NCBI RefSeq assembly: GCF_900112025.1
Contig: NZ_FOKL01000004.1
Coordinates: 259,344 to 323,343 of the forward strand
Reading direction: 5' to 3'
Origin: Janthinobacterium sp. 344
Lineage (GTDB): Bacteria; Pseudomonadota; Gammaproteobacteria; Burkholderiales; Burkholderiaceae_D
Length of the DNA stretch: 64,000 nucleotides
A program made the position numbers and the translations under genes. The first letter of the stretch is position 1. Every line of letters starts with the position of its first letter. The notes beneath the pieces were generated by a model. The model was given only the letters and a program-made list of their open reading frames with translations, was not told where the DNA came from and ran no database searches. Shown here one piece after another: positions 28,149 through 36,166 of the stretch.

Positions 28149-28175
28149 GGGGTCAGACCCGGCGGGTCTGACCCC
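28149..28175. repeat. Dispersed palindromic repeat, copy D
   Basis: Perfect inverted repeat GGGGTCAGACCC, loop GGC, in the 85-nt gap between paaE and paaG. It may divide the phenylacetate cluster into two transcripts or adjust the ratio of oxygenase to downstream enzymes. It is followed by a GCAGTTGGGTT tail like the other copies. Confidence 0.9.
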
Positions 28176-28191
28176 GGCAGTGGCAGTTGGG

Positions 28192-29271
28192 TTATTCGGC
28201 TTGGTCAAAGTCCACCACGACTTTGTCAGTAACCGGAAAACTCTGGCAACTGAGCACAAAGCCGCGCGCCACTTCGTAGTCTTCCAGCGCGTAGTTGACG
28301 TCCATTTCGACTTTGCCGTCGAGGATCTTGCAGCGGCAGGTGGAGCATACGCCGCCCTTGCACGAGTAGCGCATGTCGATGCCTTGGCGCAGACCCGCGT
28401 CGAGGATGGATTCCTTGTCCTTGTCCATCGTGAAGGTGGTGTGGTTGCCGTCCATGATGACGGTCACTTCCGTTTCCTGCACGGCATCGGCCGCCAGCTG
28501 GGCGCGCGGCTTGTGGGCGTTTTTCGGGATGCTGGCGGCGAACAGTTCGATCTTGATGTTCTGCTTGGGCATGCCGGCCGCCTGCAGGGCGGCGGACACG
28601 CCCAGCATCATGTCTTCCGGGCCGCAAATAAACGCGTTGTCGTAGTCTTCGACCTTGATCCAGTGCTGCAGGAACTGTTCGCATTTTTCCTGCGTGATGC
28701 GGCCGTTGAACAATTCGATGTCCTGCTGCTCGCGGCTCATCACGTAGACGAGATTCAGGCGCTCCAGGTACACATCCTTCAAATCCGTCAATTCTTCCTT
28801 GAAGATGACGGAGGACGAGGCGCGGTTGCCATAGAACAGGGTGAAGCGGCTCAGGGGCTCCGCCAGCAAGGTCGTCTTGATGATCGAGAGGATGGGCGTG
28901 ATGCCGCTGCCGGCGGCGAATGCCAGGTAGTGCTTGCGGTTGACGCAGTCGAGCGGCACATTGAAGTGGCCCATGGGCGGCATCACGTCGATGGTGGCGC
29001 CGGCTTTCAAGGTGTCATTCGCCCAGGTGGAAAAGGCGCCGCCCGGCGTGCGCTTGATGGCCACGCGCAGGCTGCCGTCCTGCACCGCGGAACAGATGGA
29101 ATACGAGCGGCGCACGTCTTCGGCATTGATGTGGGCGCGCAGGGTCAGGTGCTGGCCCTGCTGGAAGCGGAACTGCTGCTGCAGCTCCGCCGGCACGTCG
29201 AACGTGACGGCGATGGTGTCGCGCGTTTCGTTGCGCACGTTGGCCACGGACAGCGGATAAAATTTACTCAT
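28192..29271 (-). CDS. paaE: PaaE: phenylacetyl-CoA epoxidase reductase subunit
   Basis: NADPH-dependent flavin/iron-sulphur reductase passing electrons to the PaaAC epoxidase. The 359-residue protein has an N-terminal FAD-binding domain (RRSYSIC near 47), an NAD(P)-binding domain (FAAGSGITPILS), and a C-terminal plant-type 2Fe-2S ferredoxin with the cluster cysteines in CKGGVCSTCRC and a later LSCQSF. Last gene of the paaABCDE unit, 40 nt after paaD. Confidence 0.95.
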   Translation of the reverse strand: MSKFYPLSVANVRNETRDTIAVTFDVPAELQQQFRFQQGQHLTLRAHINAEDVRRSYSICSAVQDGSLRVAIKRTPGGAFSTWANDTLKAGATIDVMPPMGHFNVPLDCVNRKHYLAFAAGSGITPILSIIKTTLLAEPLSRFTLFYGNRASSSVIFKEELTDLKDVYLERLNLVYVMSREQQDIELFNGRITQEKCEQFLQHWIKVEDYDNAFICGPEDMMLGVSAALQAAGMPKQNIKIELFAASIPKNAHKPRAQLAADAVQETEVTVIMDGNHTTFTMDKDKESILDAGLRQGIDMRYSCKGGVCSTCRCKILDGKVEMDVNYALEDYEVARGFVLSCQSFPVTDKVVVDFDQAE

Positions 29272-29311
29272 GCTTCATCTCCAGTTTCTTCGGAACGTGT
29301 GCCTGGTTTTT

Positions 29312-29845
29312 TTAGTGGCACTTGAAGTAATCAAACGGTTCGCGGCAATCGATGCATTTGTACAGGGCCTTGCACGGCGTGGAGCCGAACTGGCTGGTCA
29401 GCTGCGTATGCGTCGAACCGCAGTTCGGGCAGATCACGTCCAGCTTGGGCATCGGTTGCCGTTTCACTCCACCACGCAAGCCGCTGATGTCGATCACCTG
29501 CTGCTGCGGCGGGGCGATGCCATAGCCTTTCAGCTTGGCCTTGCCCGTCTCGCTCATCCAGTCCGTGGTCCAGGCGGGCGACAGCTGGCTCACCAGAGTC
29601 ACCTTGGCCACGCCATGGCTGCGCAAGGCCTCCGTGACGGCGTCGGCGATCACCTGCATGGCCGGGCAGCCCGAATACGTGGGCGTGATCGTCACGGTGC
29701 AGGCGTCGCCCGCCGTGACGTCGACGGCGCGCACGATGCCCAGGTCCACCACCGAAATGACGGGAATTTCCGGGTCGGGCACGTCGCCCAGCCAGGCCCA
29801 TACCTGGGCGGCATCCAGCGCGGCGGCGCCAGCGGCCGTGTTCAT
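29312..29845 (-). CDS. paaD: PaaD: phenylacetyl-CoA epoxidase maturation subunit
   Basis: A 177-residue protein with an N-terminal MIP18/DUF59 domain (VPDPEIPVISVVDLGIV, TYSGCPAM) and a C-terminal zinc-ribbon-like CPNCGS...CKALYKCIDC. PaaD is needed for epoxidase activity and is thought to help iron-centre or Fe-S maturation. Its ATG shares one base with the paaC stop (TAATG). Confidence 0.93.
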   Translation of the reverse strand: MNTAAGAAALDAAQVWAWLGDVPDPEIPVISVVDLGIVRAVDVTAGDACTVTITPTYSGCPAMQVIADAVTEALRSHGVAKVTLVSQLSPAWTTDWMSETGKAKLKGYGIAPPQQQVIDISGLRGGVKRQPMPKLDVICPNCGSTHTQLTSQFGSTPCKALYKCIDCREPFDYFKCH

Positions 29846-30597
29846 TACCACTCCGCCCCGGGATAGGCGCGCTGCAGGAACTGCATCTCGGCCAGGATAA
29901 AGCCCAGGTGTTCCGTATGCGTGCCCTGCTTGCCGCCCTTTTGCATCCAGGCGTCGGGCGCCGGCATGGTCAATGTCGCTTCGGCGAAGATCTCGGCCAC
30001 GTGTTCGAGGAAGGCCTGGCGCAGGATATCCGATGGCGGCGCGATGCCGGCGGCGACCATGGCCTGGTCGACGGCGTCGTACTTGAACATCTCGCCCGTA
30101 TACATCCACAGCTTGTCGGCGGCGGCCTGCGTCTTCGCGTGGCTGTCCGCCGTGCCGTCGCCGAGGCGCACGACCAGGTCGCCGCTGCGGCGCAGGTGGT
30201 ACGTGACTTCCTTGATCGATTTTTGCGCCACTTCGACGATGCGCGCATCAGTCGATTTCGCCAATTCCAGCAGCTGGAAGTAGTGCCAGCTATCGAAAAA
30301 GAACTGGCGCATCATGGTGTCGGCATAATTGCCGTTCGGCTGCTCGACCAGCAGGCAGTTCTTGAAATCGTGGGCGTCGCGCAAAAAGGCGATGTCGTCC
30401 TCGTCGCGGCCCGCGTTTTCCAGTTCGGCCGCATAGCTGAACCACAGGCGCGTCTGGCCCAGCAAATCGAGCGCCACGTTGGTCAGCGCCATGTCTTCTT
30501 CCAGCGCCGGCCCCTTGCCGCACAGCTGCGACAGCTGCTGGCTGAGGATCAGGGCGTTGTCGCCCAGGCGCAAAAGGTAGTTGACCTTGTCATCCAT
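29845..30597 (-). CDS. paaC: PaaC: phenylacetyl-CoA epoxidase structural subunit
   Basis: Ferritin-like, catalytically inactive partner of PaaA in the phenylacetyl-CoA epoxidase core. The 250-residue protein opens MDDKVNYLLRLGDNALILSQ, aligning with known PaaC N-termini, and contains VALDLLGQTRLWFSYAAELE. ATG at 30597 is preferred because GGGAG is 8 nt upstream and the N-terminus fits the family. Alternative starts at 30612 (ATG) and 30615 (GTG) would overlap the paaB stop. Confidence 0.93.
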   Translation of the reverse strand: MDDKVNYLLRLGDNALILSQQLSQLCGKGPALEEDMALTNVALDLLGQTRLWFSYAAELENAGRDEDDIAFLRDAHDFKNCLLVEQPNGNYADTMMRQFFFDSWHYFQLLELAKSTDARIVEVAQKSIKEVTYHLRRSGDLVVRLGDGTADSHAKTQAAADKLWMYTGEMFKYDAVDQAMVAAGIAPPSDILRQAFLEHVAEIFAEATLTMPAPDAWMQKGGKQGTHTEHLGFILAEMQFLQRAYPGAEW

Positions 30598-30611
30598 TGC
30601 AGGCGCTCCCA

Positions 30612-30896
30612 TCACAGGTTCTTGACTTCTTCCGGCATCGGGAAGAAGGTGGGATGGCGGTACACCTTGCTGTTCGACGGTTCGAACAGGGCGCCCTTGT
30701 CGCCGGGGCTGCTGGCGACGATATCGGCCGCGCGCACCACCCAGATGCTCACGCCTTCATTGCGGCGCGTATAGACGTCGCGCGCATGGTTGACCGCCAT
30801 GGTGGCGTCGGAAGCGTGCAGGCTGCCCACATGCTTGTGCGCCAGGCCGTGCTGGCTGCGGATGAAAACTTCCCACAATGGCCATTCTTTGCTCAT
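30612..30896 (-). CDS. paaB: PaaB: phenylacetyl-CoA epoxidase subunit
   Basis: Small 94-residue subunit that bridges PaaAC heterodimers. MSKEWPLWEVFIRSQHGLAH and HVGSLHASDATMAVNHARDV are the usual PaaB features. ATG at 30896 is the family start; the frame extends upstream into the paaA-paaB gap without support. It sits 28 nt after paaA. Confidence 0.95.
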   Translation of the reverse strand: MSKEWPLWEVFIRSQHGLAHKHVGSLHASDATMAVNHARDVYTRRNEGVSIWVVRAADIVASSPGDKGALFEPSNSKVYRHPTFFPMPEEVKNL

Positions 30897-30924
30897 GTTG
30901 CTCTCCCCTATCTGTCTTGTCTGT

Positions 30925-31914
30925 TTACGCTGCCGCTTTGTTAGCGGCTTGCTTGTCTGCATACGCGACCAATGCATCGCGGAACCACGCGCCGTCTTCA
31001 TACGCCTTCACGCGCGTTTGCAAACGCTCGCGGTTGCACGGGCCATTGCCCTTCAGGACATTGTTGAACTCGGACCAGTCGATCTCGCCGAATTCATAGT
31101 GGCCCGTTTCGGCGTTGAATGTCAGGTCGGGATCGGGCACGGTCAGGCCCAGGTATTCGATTTGCGGCACGGTCTGGTCGACCATGCGCTGGCGCAATTC
31201 GTCATTCGAGAACAGCTTGATGCGCCATTGCGCCGACTGGGCGCTGTTGACGGAGGCGGCGTCGGACGGGCCGAACATCATCAAGGATGGCCACCACCAG
31301 CGGTTCAAGGCATCCTGCGCCATGGCTTTCTGCGCCGGTGTGCCCTTGCACAGCGACATCATGATGTCGTAGCCCTGGCGCGCATGGAACGATTCTTCCT
31401 TGCAGACGCGGATCATGGCGCGCGCATACGGGCCATACGAGCAGCGGCACAGGGGAATCTGGTTGATGATGGCGGAACCGTCGACCAGCCAGCCGATGGC
31501 GCCCATGTCGGCCCACGACAGGGTGGGATAGTTGAAGATGCTGGAATACTTGGCTTTGCCCGAGTGCAAGGCGGCCAGCAAGTCATCGCGCGACACGCCC
31601 AGGGTTTCCGCGGCGCTATACAGATACAGGCCATGGCCTGCTTCATCCTGGATCTTCGCCAGCAGGATCGATTTGCGTTTCAGGGTCGGGGCGCGCGTGA
31701 CCCAGTTACCTTCTGGCAACTGGCCAACGATTTCCGAGTGCGCGTGCTGCGAAATCTGGCGGATCAAGGTCTTGCGGTAGGCGTCCGGCATCCAGTCCTT
31801 GGCCTCGATCTTGATGCCTTCGTCGATGCGCGCCTGGAAAGCGCGTTCTTCCTGGCCCATGTCGTCGATGGAGCGGACATTCTTGAGGCCGGTTTCAACC
31901 ATTTGTGCGTACAT
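30925..31914 (-). CDS. paaA: PaaA: phenylacetyl-CoA epoxidase catalytic subunit
   Basis: Di-iron monooxygenase subunit that epoxidises the aromatic ring of phenylacetyl-CoA. The 329-residue protein is a ferritin-like helical bundle; the di-iron ligand motifs are visible as [13 protein letters not shown] (EXXH type) and [14 protein letters not shown] (second EXXH). ATG at 31914 has GGGAGACACATC upstream. First gene of the operon, divergent from paaX across a 266-nt control region. Confidence 0.96.
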   Translation of the reverse strand: MYAQMVETGLKNVRSIDDMGQEERAFQARIDEGIKIEAKDWMPDAYRKTLIRQISQHAHSEIVGQLPEGNWVTRAPTLKRKSILLAKIQDEAGHGLYLYSAAETLGVSRDDLLAALHSGKAKYSSIFNYPTLSWADMGAIGWLVDGSAIINQIPLCRCSYGPYARAMIRVCKEESFHARQGYDIMMSLCKGTPAQKAMAQDALNRWWWPSLMMFGPSDAASVNSAQSAQWRIKLFSNDELRQRMVDQTVPQIEYLGLTVPDPDLTFNAETGHYEFGEIDWSEFNNVLKGNGPCNRERLQTRVKAYEDGAWFRDALVAYADKQAANKAAA

Positions 31915-32180
31915 GATGTGTCTCCCATGTCGGTGATGTGCGCAGCAGCGCAGCGCGATGAACAGATAATACGATACAAAAAACGATTTGCATACACTTG
32001 ATGTGAATCATTTTAAAATTTCGTATCTTGTGCCGCTTTTTTGTGCGTATGATATTGCTTATGAGAAAACACCCAGCGGACGCCACCAGCGTCCCGGCAA
32101 ATTATTGCCGCGCTACCCGCGCAGCCAAGTAAACTGCTGCTTTTATTGAATCGACCGCAACACGGCCAGACCGGAACCAC
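31915..32180. promoter_or_regulatory. Divergent paaA-paaX control region with candidate PaaX site
   Basis: The AT-richest part, 31960-32050, lies between the two divergent starts. On the minus strand TGATTCACATCA (complement of 31999-32010) contains the TGATTC core described for PaaX operators and is itself a short palindrome, TGAT-4-ATCA. It overlaps where either promoter would be expected. A good TATTAT-like box for paaA lies near 31964-31969, but I find no convincing paired -35. PaaX normally represses and is released by phenylacetyl-CoA. Confidence 0.45.
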
Positions 32181-33110
32181 ATGAAGAACACCCGCTGCAC
32201 GGCATGGATAGCCGATTTCCTGGAAAGCGACCCACCGCGCTCGAAGTCCCTGGTGATGACGATTTTTGGCGACGCCATCGTGCCGCGCGGCGGCGCCATC
32301 TGGCTGGGCAGCCTGATCGAACTGCTGGCGCCGTTCGGGGTGAATGACCGGCTATTGCGCACCAGCGTGTTCCGCCTGGCGCAGGAAGGCTGGCTCAGCT
32401 CGCAAAGGGATGGCCGCCGCAGCGCCTACACGATCCGTCCGGAGGCGCTGGCCCGCTTCGAGCGCGCCTACCGCCGCATCTACGCGCCGCTGGTGGTGCA
32501 CTGGGATGGCAGCTGGACCCTGGTGATCGGCCCGGCCGGCAGCATCGGCGCGGCCGAGCGTGGCGCGCTGCGCAAGGAATTATTGTGGGCCGGCTATGGC
32601 TTGATTTCTCCCGGCATCTTCGGCCACCCGGCCAGCAATGCGGAAACGCTGGAAGACATCCTCGCGCGCAACGAGGTACAGGGCAAGCTGTATGTCTGCC
32701 ACACAACCGAGTTGCCGGGCGTCAGCACGCGTCCGCTGCGCGACATGGTGGGCGAATGCTGGGATCTGTCGGAAGTGATGGCCGGCTACGAAAAATTCAT
32801 CGCCAGCTTCCAGCCCCTGTTGACCGTGTTGCAGGAAGAACCCGTGTTCGATGCGGAGCAGGCGTTCGTCATCCGCTCGCTGCTGACGCACGCCTACCGC
32901 CGCGTGCAGTTGCACGACCCGCAACTGCCTGTCGAACTGCTGCCCGAACCGTGGCCGGGCACGCAGGCCTACGCCCTGGCCCGCGACCTGTACCGCATCA
33001 CGTATGCGGCGGCCGAGGAACACATCCTGGCCACCCTGCGGCGCGAGGACGAGCACGCGCCGGACGTGGAGCCGTGGTTCTACGAGCGTTTTGGCGGACT
33101 TAATACCTGA
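32181..33110 (+). CDS. paaX: PaaX: phenylacetyl-CoA-responsive repressor
   Basis: Transcriptional repressor of phenylacetate genes. The 309-residue protein has the PaaX N-terminal winged-helix region (about 20-90) with SLVMTIFGDAIVPRGG and RLLRTSVFRLAQEGWL, then the PaaX central domain with YAPLVVHWDGSWTLVI and the C-terminal domain with SLLTHAYRRVQLHDPQLP. Transcribed away from paaA. Its product would bind phenylacetyl-CoA made by PaaK. It is followed by a palindromic repeat. Confidence 0.94.
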   Translation: MKNTRCTAWIADFLESDPPRSKSLVMTIFGDAIVPRGGAIWLGSLIELLAPFGVNDRLLRTSVFRLAQEGWLSSQRDGRRSAYTIRPEALARFERAYRRIYAPLVVHWDGSWTLVIGPAGSIGAAERGALRKELLWAGYGLISPGIFGHPASNAETLEDILARNEVQGKLYVCHTTELPGVSTRPLRDMVGECWDLSEVMAGYEKFIASFQPLLTVLQEEPVFDAEQAFVIRSLLTHAYRRVQLHDPQLPVELLPEPWPGTQAYALARDLYRITYAAAEEHILATLRREDEHAPDVEPWFYERFGGLNT

Positions 33111-33128
33111 ACCCAACGGCGTAGTACC

Positions 33129-33156
33129 GGGGTCGGACCCTTGAGGGTCCGACCCC
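33129..33156. repeat. Dispersed palindromic repeat, copy E
   Basis: Perfect inverted repeat GGGGTCGGACCC with a 4-nt loop TTGA, between convergent paaX and the small minus-strand gene. AACCCAACG precedes and TTTGCGTTTAGGGT follows, so an outer, weaker inverted repeat frames the core as in other copies. Confidence 0.9.
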
Positions 33157-33196
33157 AGCCTTTGCGTTTAGGGTAAGAGACTAAACCCACCTCAAG

Positions 33197-33451
33197 CTAC
33201 TGTTTCACCACCACTTGCTTGGCGCCTGCCAGCAAATCCTGCCCCAGCTTTTCCAGCGCGTTGACCTGCACCAGCATGGTGTCGAGGATGGCGACATTGA
33301 AGGTGAATTCGGCCGGCGTGGTATAGCCGGGGAAACGTATGATGCGCAGCAATTCCTGCAAGGTGGTGCCCTTGCCCAGGTGCGCCAGAGCGTCGCTGAG
33401 GGCGCTGACTTTTTTTTCCAGCTCGCGTATGTGGTTGCCGTTGTCGTCCAT
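33197..33451 (-). CDS. Small hypothetical coiled-coil protein
   Basis: An 84-residue protein with no signal peptide and no motif I recognise. Residues 6-25 (HIRELEKKVSALSDALAHLG) look like a coiled coil; the middle, IIRFPGYTTPAEF, is non-helical; the C-terminal half is an amphipathic helix. No cysteines. It ends convergent to paaX and is divergent from the M14 peptidase. Codon usage fits the neighbours, so it is probably real, but its function is unknown. Confidence 0.6.
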   Translation of the reverse strand: MDDNGNHIRELEKKVSALSDALAHLGKGTTLQELLRIIRFPGYTTPAEFTFNVAILDTMLVQVNALEKLGQDLLAGAKQVVVKQ

Positions 33452-33592
33452 GATGCTCTCCCCGTGTTCAAGCTATCACGTTAGCAAAGCATGCCCTGCG
33501 TCGTTTGCGCCAGCACAAAGGCGCGGCTAAAACGGGTATCATCGCGCCATTGCACACGATGCAAAACCCATACGTTTTTATCAGGAACACTC

Positions 33593-34717
33593 ATGACCAT
33601 TAAAATCAGCCAGCAATTCGACGCCGGCGCGATCGAGGTGCTGCGCGCCGACGATGCCCACTCCATCGAGCTGAACATCCGCAAGGATTCCCACGCCGAC
33701 ATCACGCAGTGGTTTTACTTCCGCCTGCAGGGCGCGCAAGGCGAGGCGTGCACGATCCGCTTCATGAACGCGGGCAAGTCGGCCTATCCGGACGGCTGGA
33801 AGGATTACCAGGCGGTGGCCAGCTATGACCGCGAAACGTGGTTCCGCGTGCCGACCAGCTACGACGGCACGGTGATGACCATCGAACACACGCCGGAAGA
33901 GGAAAGCGTGTACTACGCCTACTTCGAGCCGTACCCATGGGACCGCCACCTGGCCCTGATCGACAGCGCGCAAGCGTCGCCGCTGGTGCGCCTGCTGGAC
34001 CTGGGCAGCACCGTCGAAGGCCGCGACATGAACCTGCTGGTCGTCGGCGACGCCGATGCGGAGAAAAAAGTCTGGGTCATCGCGCGCCAGCATCCCGGTG
34101 AAACGATGGCGGAATGGTTTGTCGAAGGCATGCTCGAAGCGCTGCTGGACCAGGCCAACCCGTTTGCCCGCCAGTGCCTGCAGGACGCCGTTTTCTATGT
34201 GGTGCCGAACATGAACCCGGACGGTTCCGTGCATGGCAACCTGCGCACCAACGCGGCCGGCGCCAACCTGAACCGCGAATGGATGACGCCGACGATGGAG
34301 CGCAGCCCGGAAGTGTTCCTGGTGAAACAGAAGATGCATGAAATCGGCTGCGACCTGTTCCTCGACGTGCATGGCGACGAAGGTTTGCCGTATGTCTTCG
34401 TTGCTGGCAGCGATGCGCTGGAAAACTTCACGCCGGCGCAAAAGGCCGAGCAAGACCGCTTCATCGCCGACTTCAAGGTAGCCAGCCCCGACTTCCAGGA
34501 TGTGTACGGCTATGAAGACGGCCCGTTCACGCCGGAAGTGCTGACCATGGGTTCGCCGCACATCACGCACGCCTTCGGCTGCCTGTCGCTGACGCTGGAA
34601 CTGCCATTCAAGGACAACGCCAACGATCCCGACCCGCAAACGGGCTGGAGCGGTGCCCGCAGCGCCGCCCTGGGCGCGGCCGTGCTGCAACCGATCCTGG
34701 CGACCCTGCGCGCCTGA
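33593..34717 (+). CDS. M14-family cytosolic-type carboxypeptidase
   Basis: Zinc carboxypeptidase, 374 residues, with an N-terminal beta domain (about 1-120, as in cytosolic carboxypeptidases) and an M14 catalytic domain. Zinc ligands are visible as HPGET (HXXE) near residue 168 and the later His in LDVHGDEG; a catalytic Glu is expected in LTLELPFKDN. There is no signal peptide, so it is probably cytoplasmic. ATG at 33593 follows CAGGAACACTC; the upstream frame is Cys/Arg-rich and rejected. A strong hairpin lies 45 nt after the stop. Confidence 0.88.
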   Translation: MTIKISQQFDAGAIEVLRADDAHSIELNIRKDSHADITQWFYFRLQGAQGEACTIRFMNAGKSAYPDGWKDYQAVASYDRETWFRVPTSYDGTVMTIEHTPEEESVYYAYFEPYPWDRHLALIDSAQASPLVRLLDLGSTVEGRDMNLLVVGDADAEKKVWVIARQHPGETMAEWFVEGMLEALLDQANPFARQCLQDAVFYVVPNMNPDGSVHGNLRTNAAGANLNREWMTPTMERSPEVFLVKQKMHEIGCDLFLDVHGDEGLPYVFVAGSDALENFTPAQKAEQDRFIADFKVASPDFQDVYGYEDGPFTPEVLTMGSPHITHAFGCLSLTLELPFKDNANDPDPQTGWSGARSAALGAAVLQPILATLRA

Positions 34718-34761
34718 TCCGCGCATGACACCGGCCCATCACGCATGACGTGACGAGCCGC

Positions 34762-34784
34762 GCCGGCGGCGCCCTGCCGCCGGC
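34762..34784 (+). terminator. Hairpin downstream of the M14 carboxypeptidase
   Basis: Perfect 9-bp stem GCCGGCGGC / GCCGCCGGC with loop GCCCT, followed by TGTTTC. The U-run is short, so termination is likely but not certain. Confidence 0.5.
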
Positions 34785-34915
34785 TGTTTCCCGGCAAGTT
34801 TGCCTGCCTGCTTCTTGCGCAGCGCAACATCATAAAGCGTTGCCATGCCGCCCATTGCTGCCTATACTGGCCCCAGCATTCCTGTGTTCCCCCTTGCCAA
34901 CAACCCATCCAGCCT

Positions 34916-36118
34916 ATGACCAGCCAAGACCAGCCCGGCGCCGTGGCGCACTTTTTCAGGACCCAGTTTGCACACGTGTGCATATGTGCCGTTGCCAGCC
35001 TGCATGGCGCCCTGTGCCTGGCGGCGGAACTCAGCCCGGCCGCGCAGCTGGGGCGACAGATTTTTTTCGATGCCAGCCTGTCGGCGTCGGGCAGACTCTC
35101 CTGCGCCAGCTGCCACGACCCCGCCCATGCCTACGCGCCTGGCAACGGACTGGCCGTGCAACTGGGCGGCGCCGATGGCAACATGGCCGGCTACCGTGCC
35201 ACGCCCTCCTTGCGCTACCTGGAACACACGCCAGCTTTCCGCTTTGACGAGGAAGGCGCGCCCAACGGTGGCATCAACCGCGACGGCCGCGCCGCCAGCC
35301 TGGCGGAACAGGCCGAGCGGCCCTTCCTGGCGCCGCACGAAATGGCCAACGCCAGCACGGACGAGGTGGTCGAAAAGCTCGGCCGCAGCCCCTATGCGGC
35401 GCAGTTCCGCCAGGTATTTGGCGACGCCATCTTTGCCAAGCCGCAACAGGCATTCCGCCGCCTGACCCATGCCTTGCAGCAGTATCAGCAGGAGGAGCCG
35501 GACTTCCACCGCTACGACTCCAAGTATGACCTCTACCTGGCCAACAAGGTTCCGCTGGACCTGGCGGAATTACGGGGGCTGGCCCTGTTCAACGATGAGC
35601 GCAAGGGCAATTGCGCCGCCTGCCATCCCAGCGTGCGGGGAGAACGGGGCGCGCCGCCGTTATTCACGGATTTCAGCTATGACAACCTGGGCGTGCCACG
35701 CAATGCGCGCATCCCCGCCACCGCCGATGCGGCGTATTTCGACCTGGGCTTGTGCGGCCCCGACCGCACCGACCTGGCCGGCAAAGGCGCGCTGTGCGGC
35801 GCCTTCAAGGTGCCCAGCCTGCGCAATGTCGCCACGCGCCAGGTATTTTTCCATAACGGCGTGTTCGACAAGCTGACGGATGCCCTGCGTTTCTACGTGC
35901 GGCGCGATACGCATCCGCAAGAATGGTATCCGCGCGACAAGCGGGGGAAAGTGCAGAAATTCAACGACGTACCGGCCCGCTATCGCGCCAACGTCAACAC
36001 CACGGAGGCGCCATTCGACCGCAGGCGCGGCATGGCGCCCGCCCTGACGGCGGGCGAAATCGAGGATATGGTGAAATTCCTGGCGACCCTGACGGATGGC
36101 TACCAGGTGCAGCAATGA
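34916..36118 (+). CDS. Di-haem cytochrome c peroxidase / MauG-family protein
   Basis: A 400-residue periplasmic protein with an N-terminal hydrophobic export segment (about 18-37) and two CXXCH haem sites: CASCH at about 63 and CAACH near 237, one per lobe. Between them is the expected cytochrome-c-peroxidase region with ERPFLAPHEM, and FKVPSLRNVATRQVFFHNG is typical of the second lobe. It reduces hydrogen peroxide or modifies a partner protein; the sequence does not distinguish these. Convergent to the PLP-enzyme gene with a terminator-like hairpin between. Confidence 0.88.
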   Translation: MTSQDQPGAVAHFFRTQFAHVCICAVASLHGALCLAAELSPAAQLGRQIFFDASLSASGRLSCASCHDPAHAYAPGNGLAVQLGGADGNMAGYRATPSLRYLEHTPAFRFDEEGAPNGGINRDGRAASLAEQAERPFLAPHEMANASTDEVVEKLGRSPYAAQFRQVFGDAIFAKPQQAFRRLTHALQQYQQEEPDFHRYDSKYDLYLANKVPLDLAELRGLALFNDERKGNCAACHPSVRGERGAPPLFTDFSYDNLGVPRNARIPATADAAYFDLGLCGPDRTDLAGKGALCGAFKVPSLRNVATRQVFFHNGVFDKLTDALRFYVRRDTHPQEWYPRDKRGKVQKFNDVPARYRANVNTTEAPFDRRRGMAPALTAGEIEDMVKFLATLTDGYQVQQ

Positions 36119-36124
36119 TGCCAG

Positions 36125-36150
36125 GGGGCACGCCATCGCTGGCGCGCCCC
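36125..36150. terminator. Convergent terminator-like hairpin
   Basis: An 11-bp stem with one A.C mismatch, GGGGCACGCCA / TGGCGCGCCCC, loop TCGC, in the 48-nt gap between convergent genes. It can fold on either strand. No U-run is present. Confidence 0.5.
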
Positions 36151-36166
36151 ACCGTCTCACCGGCAG

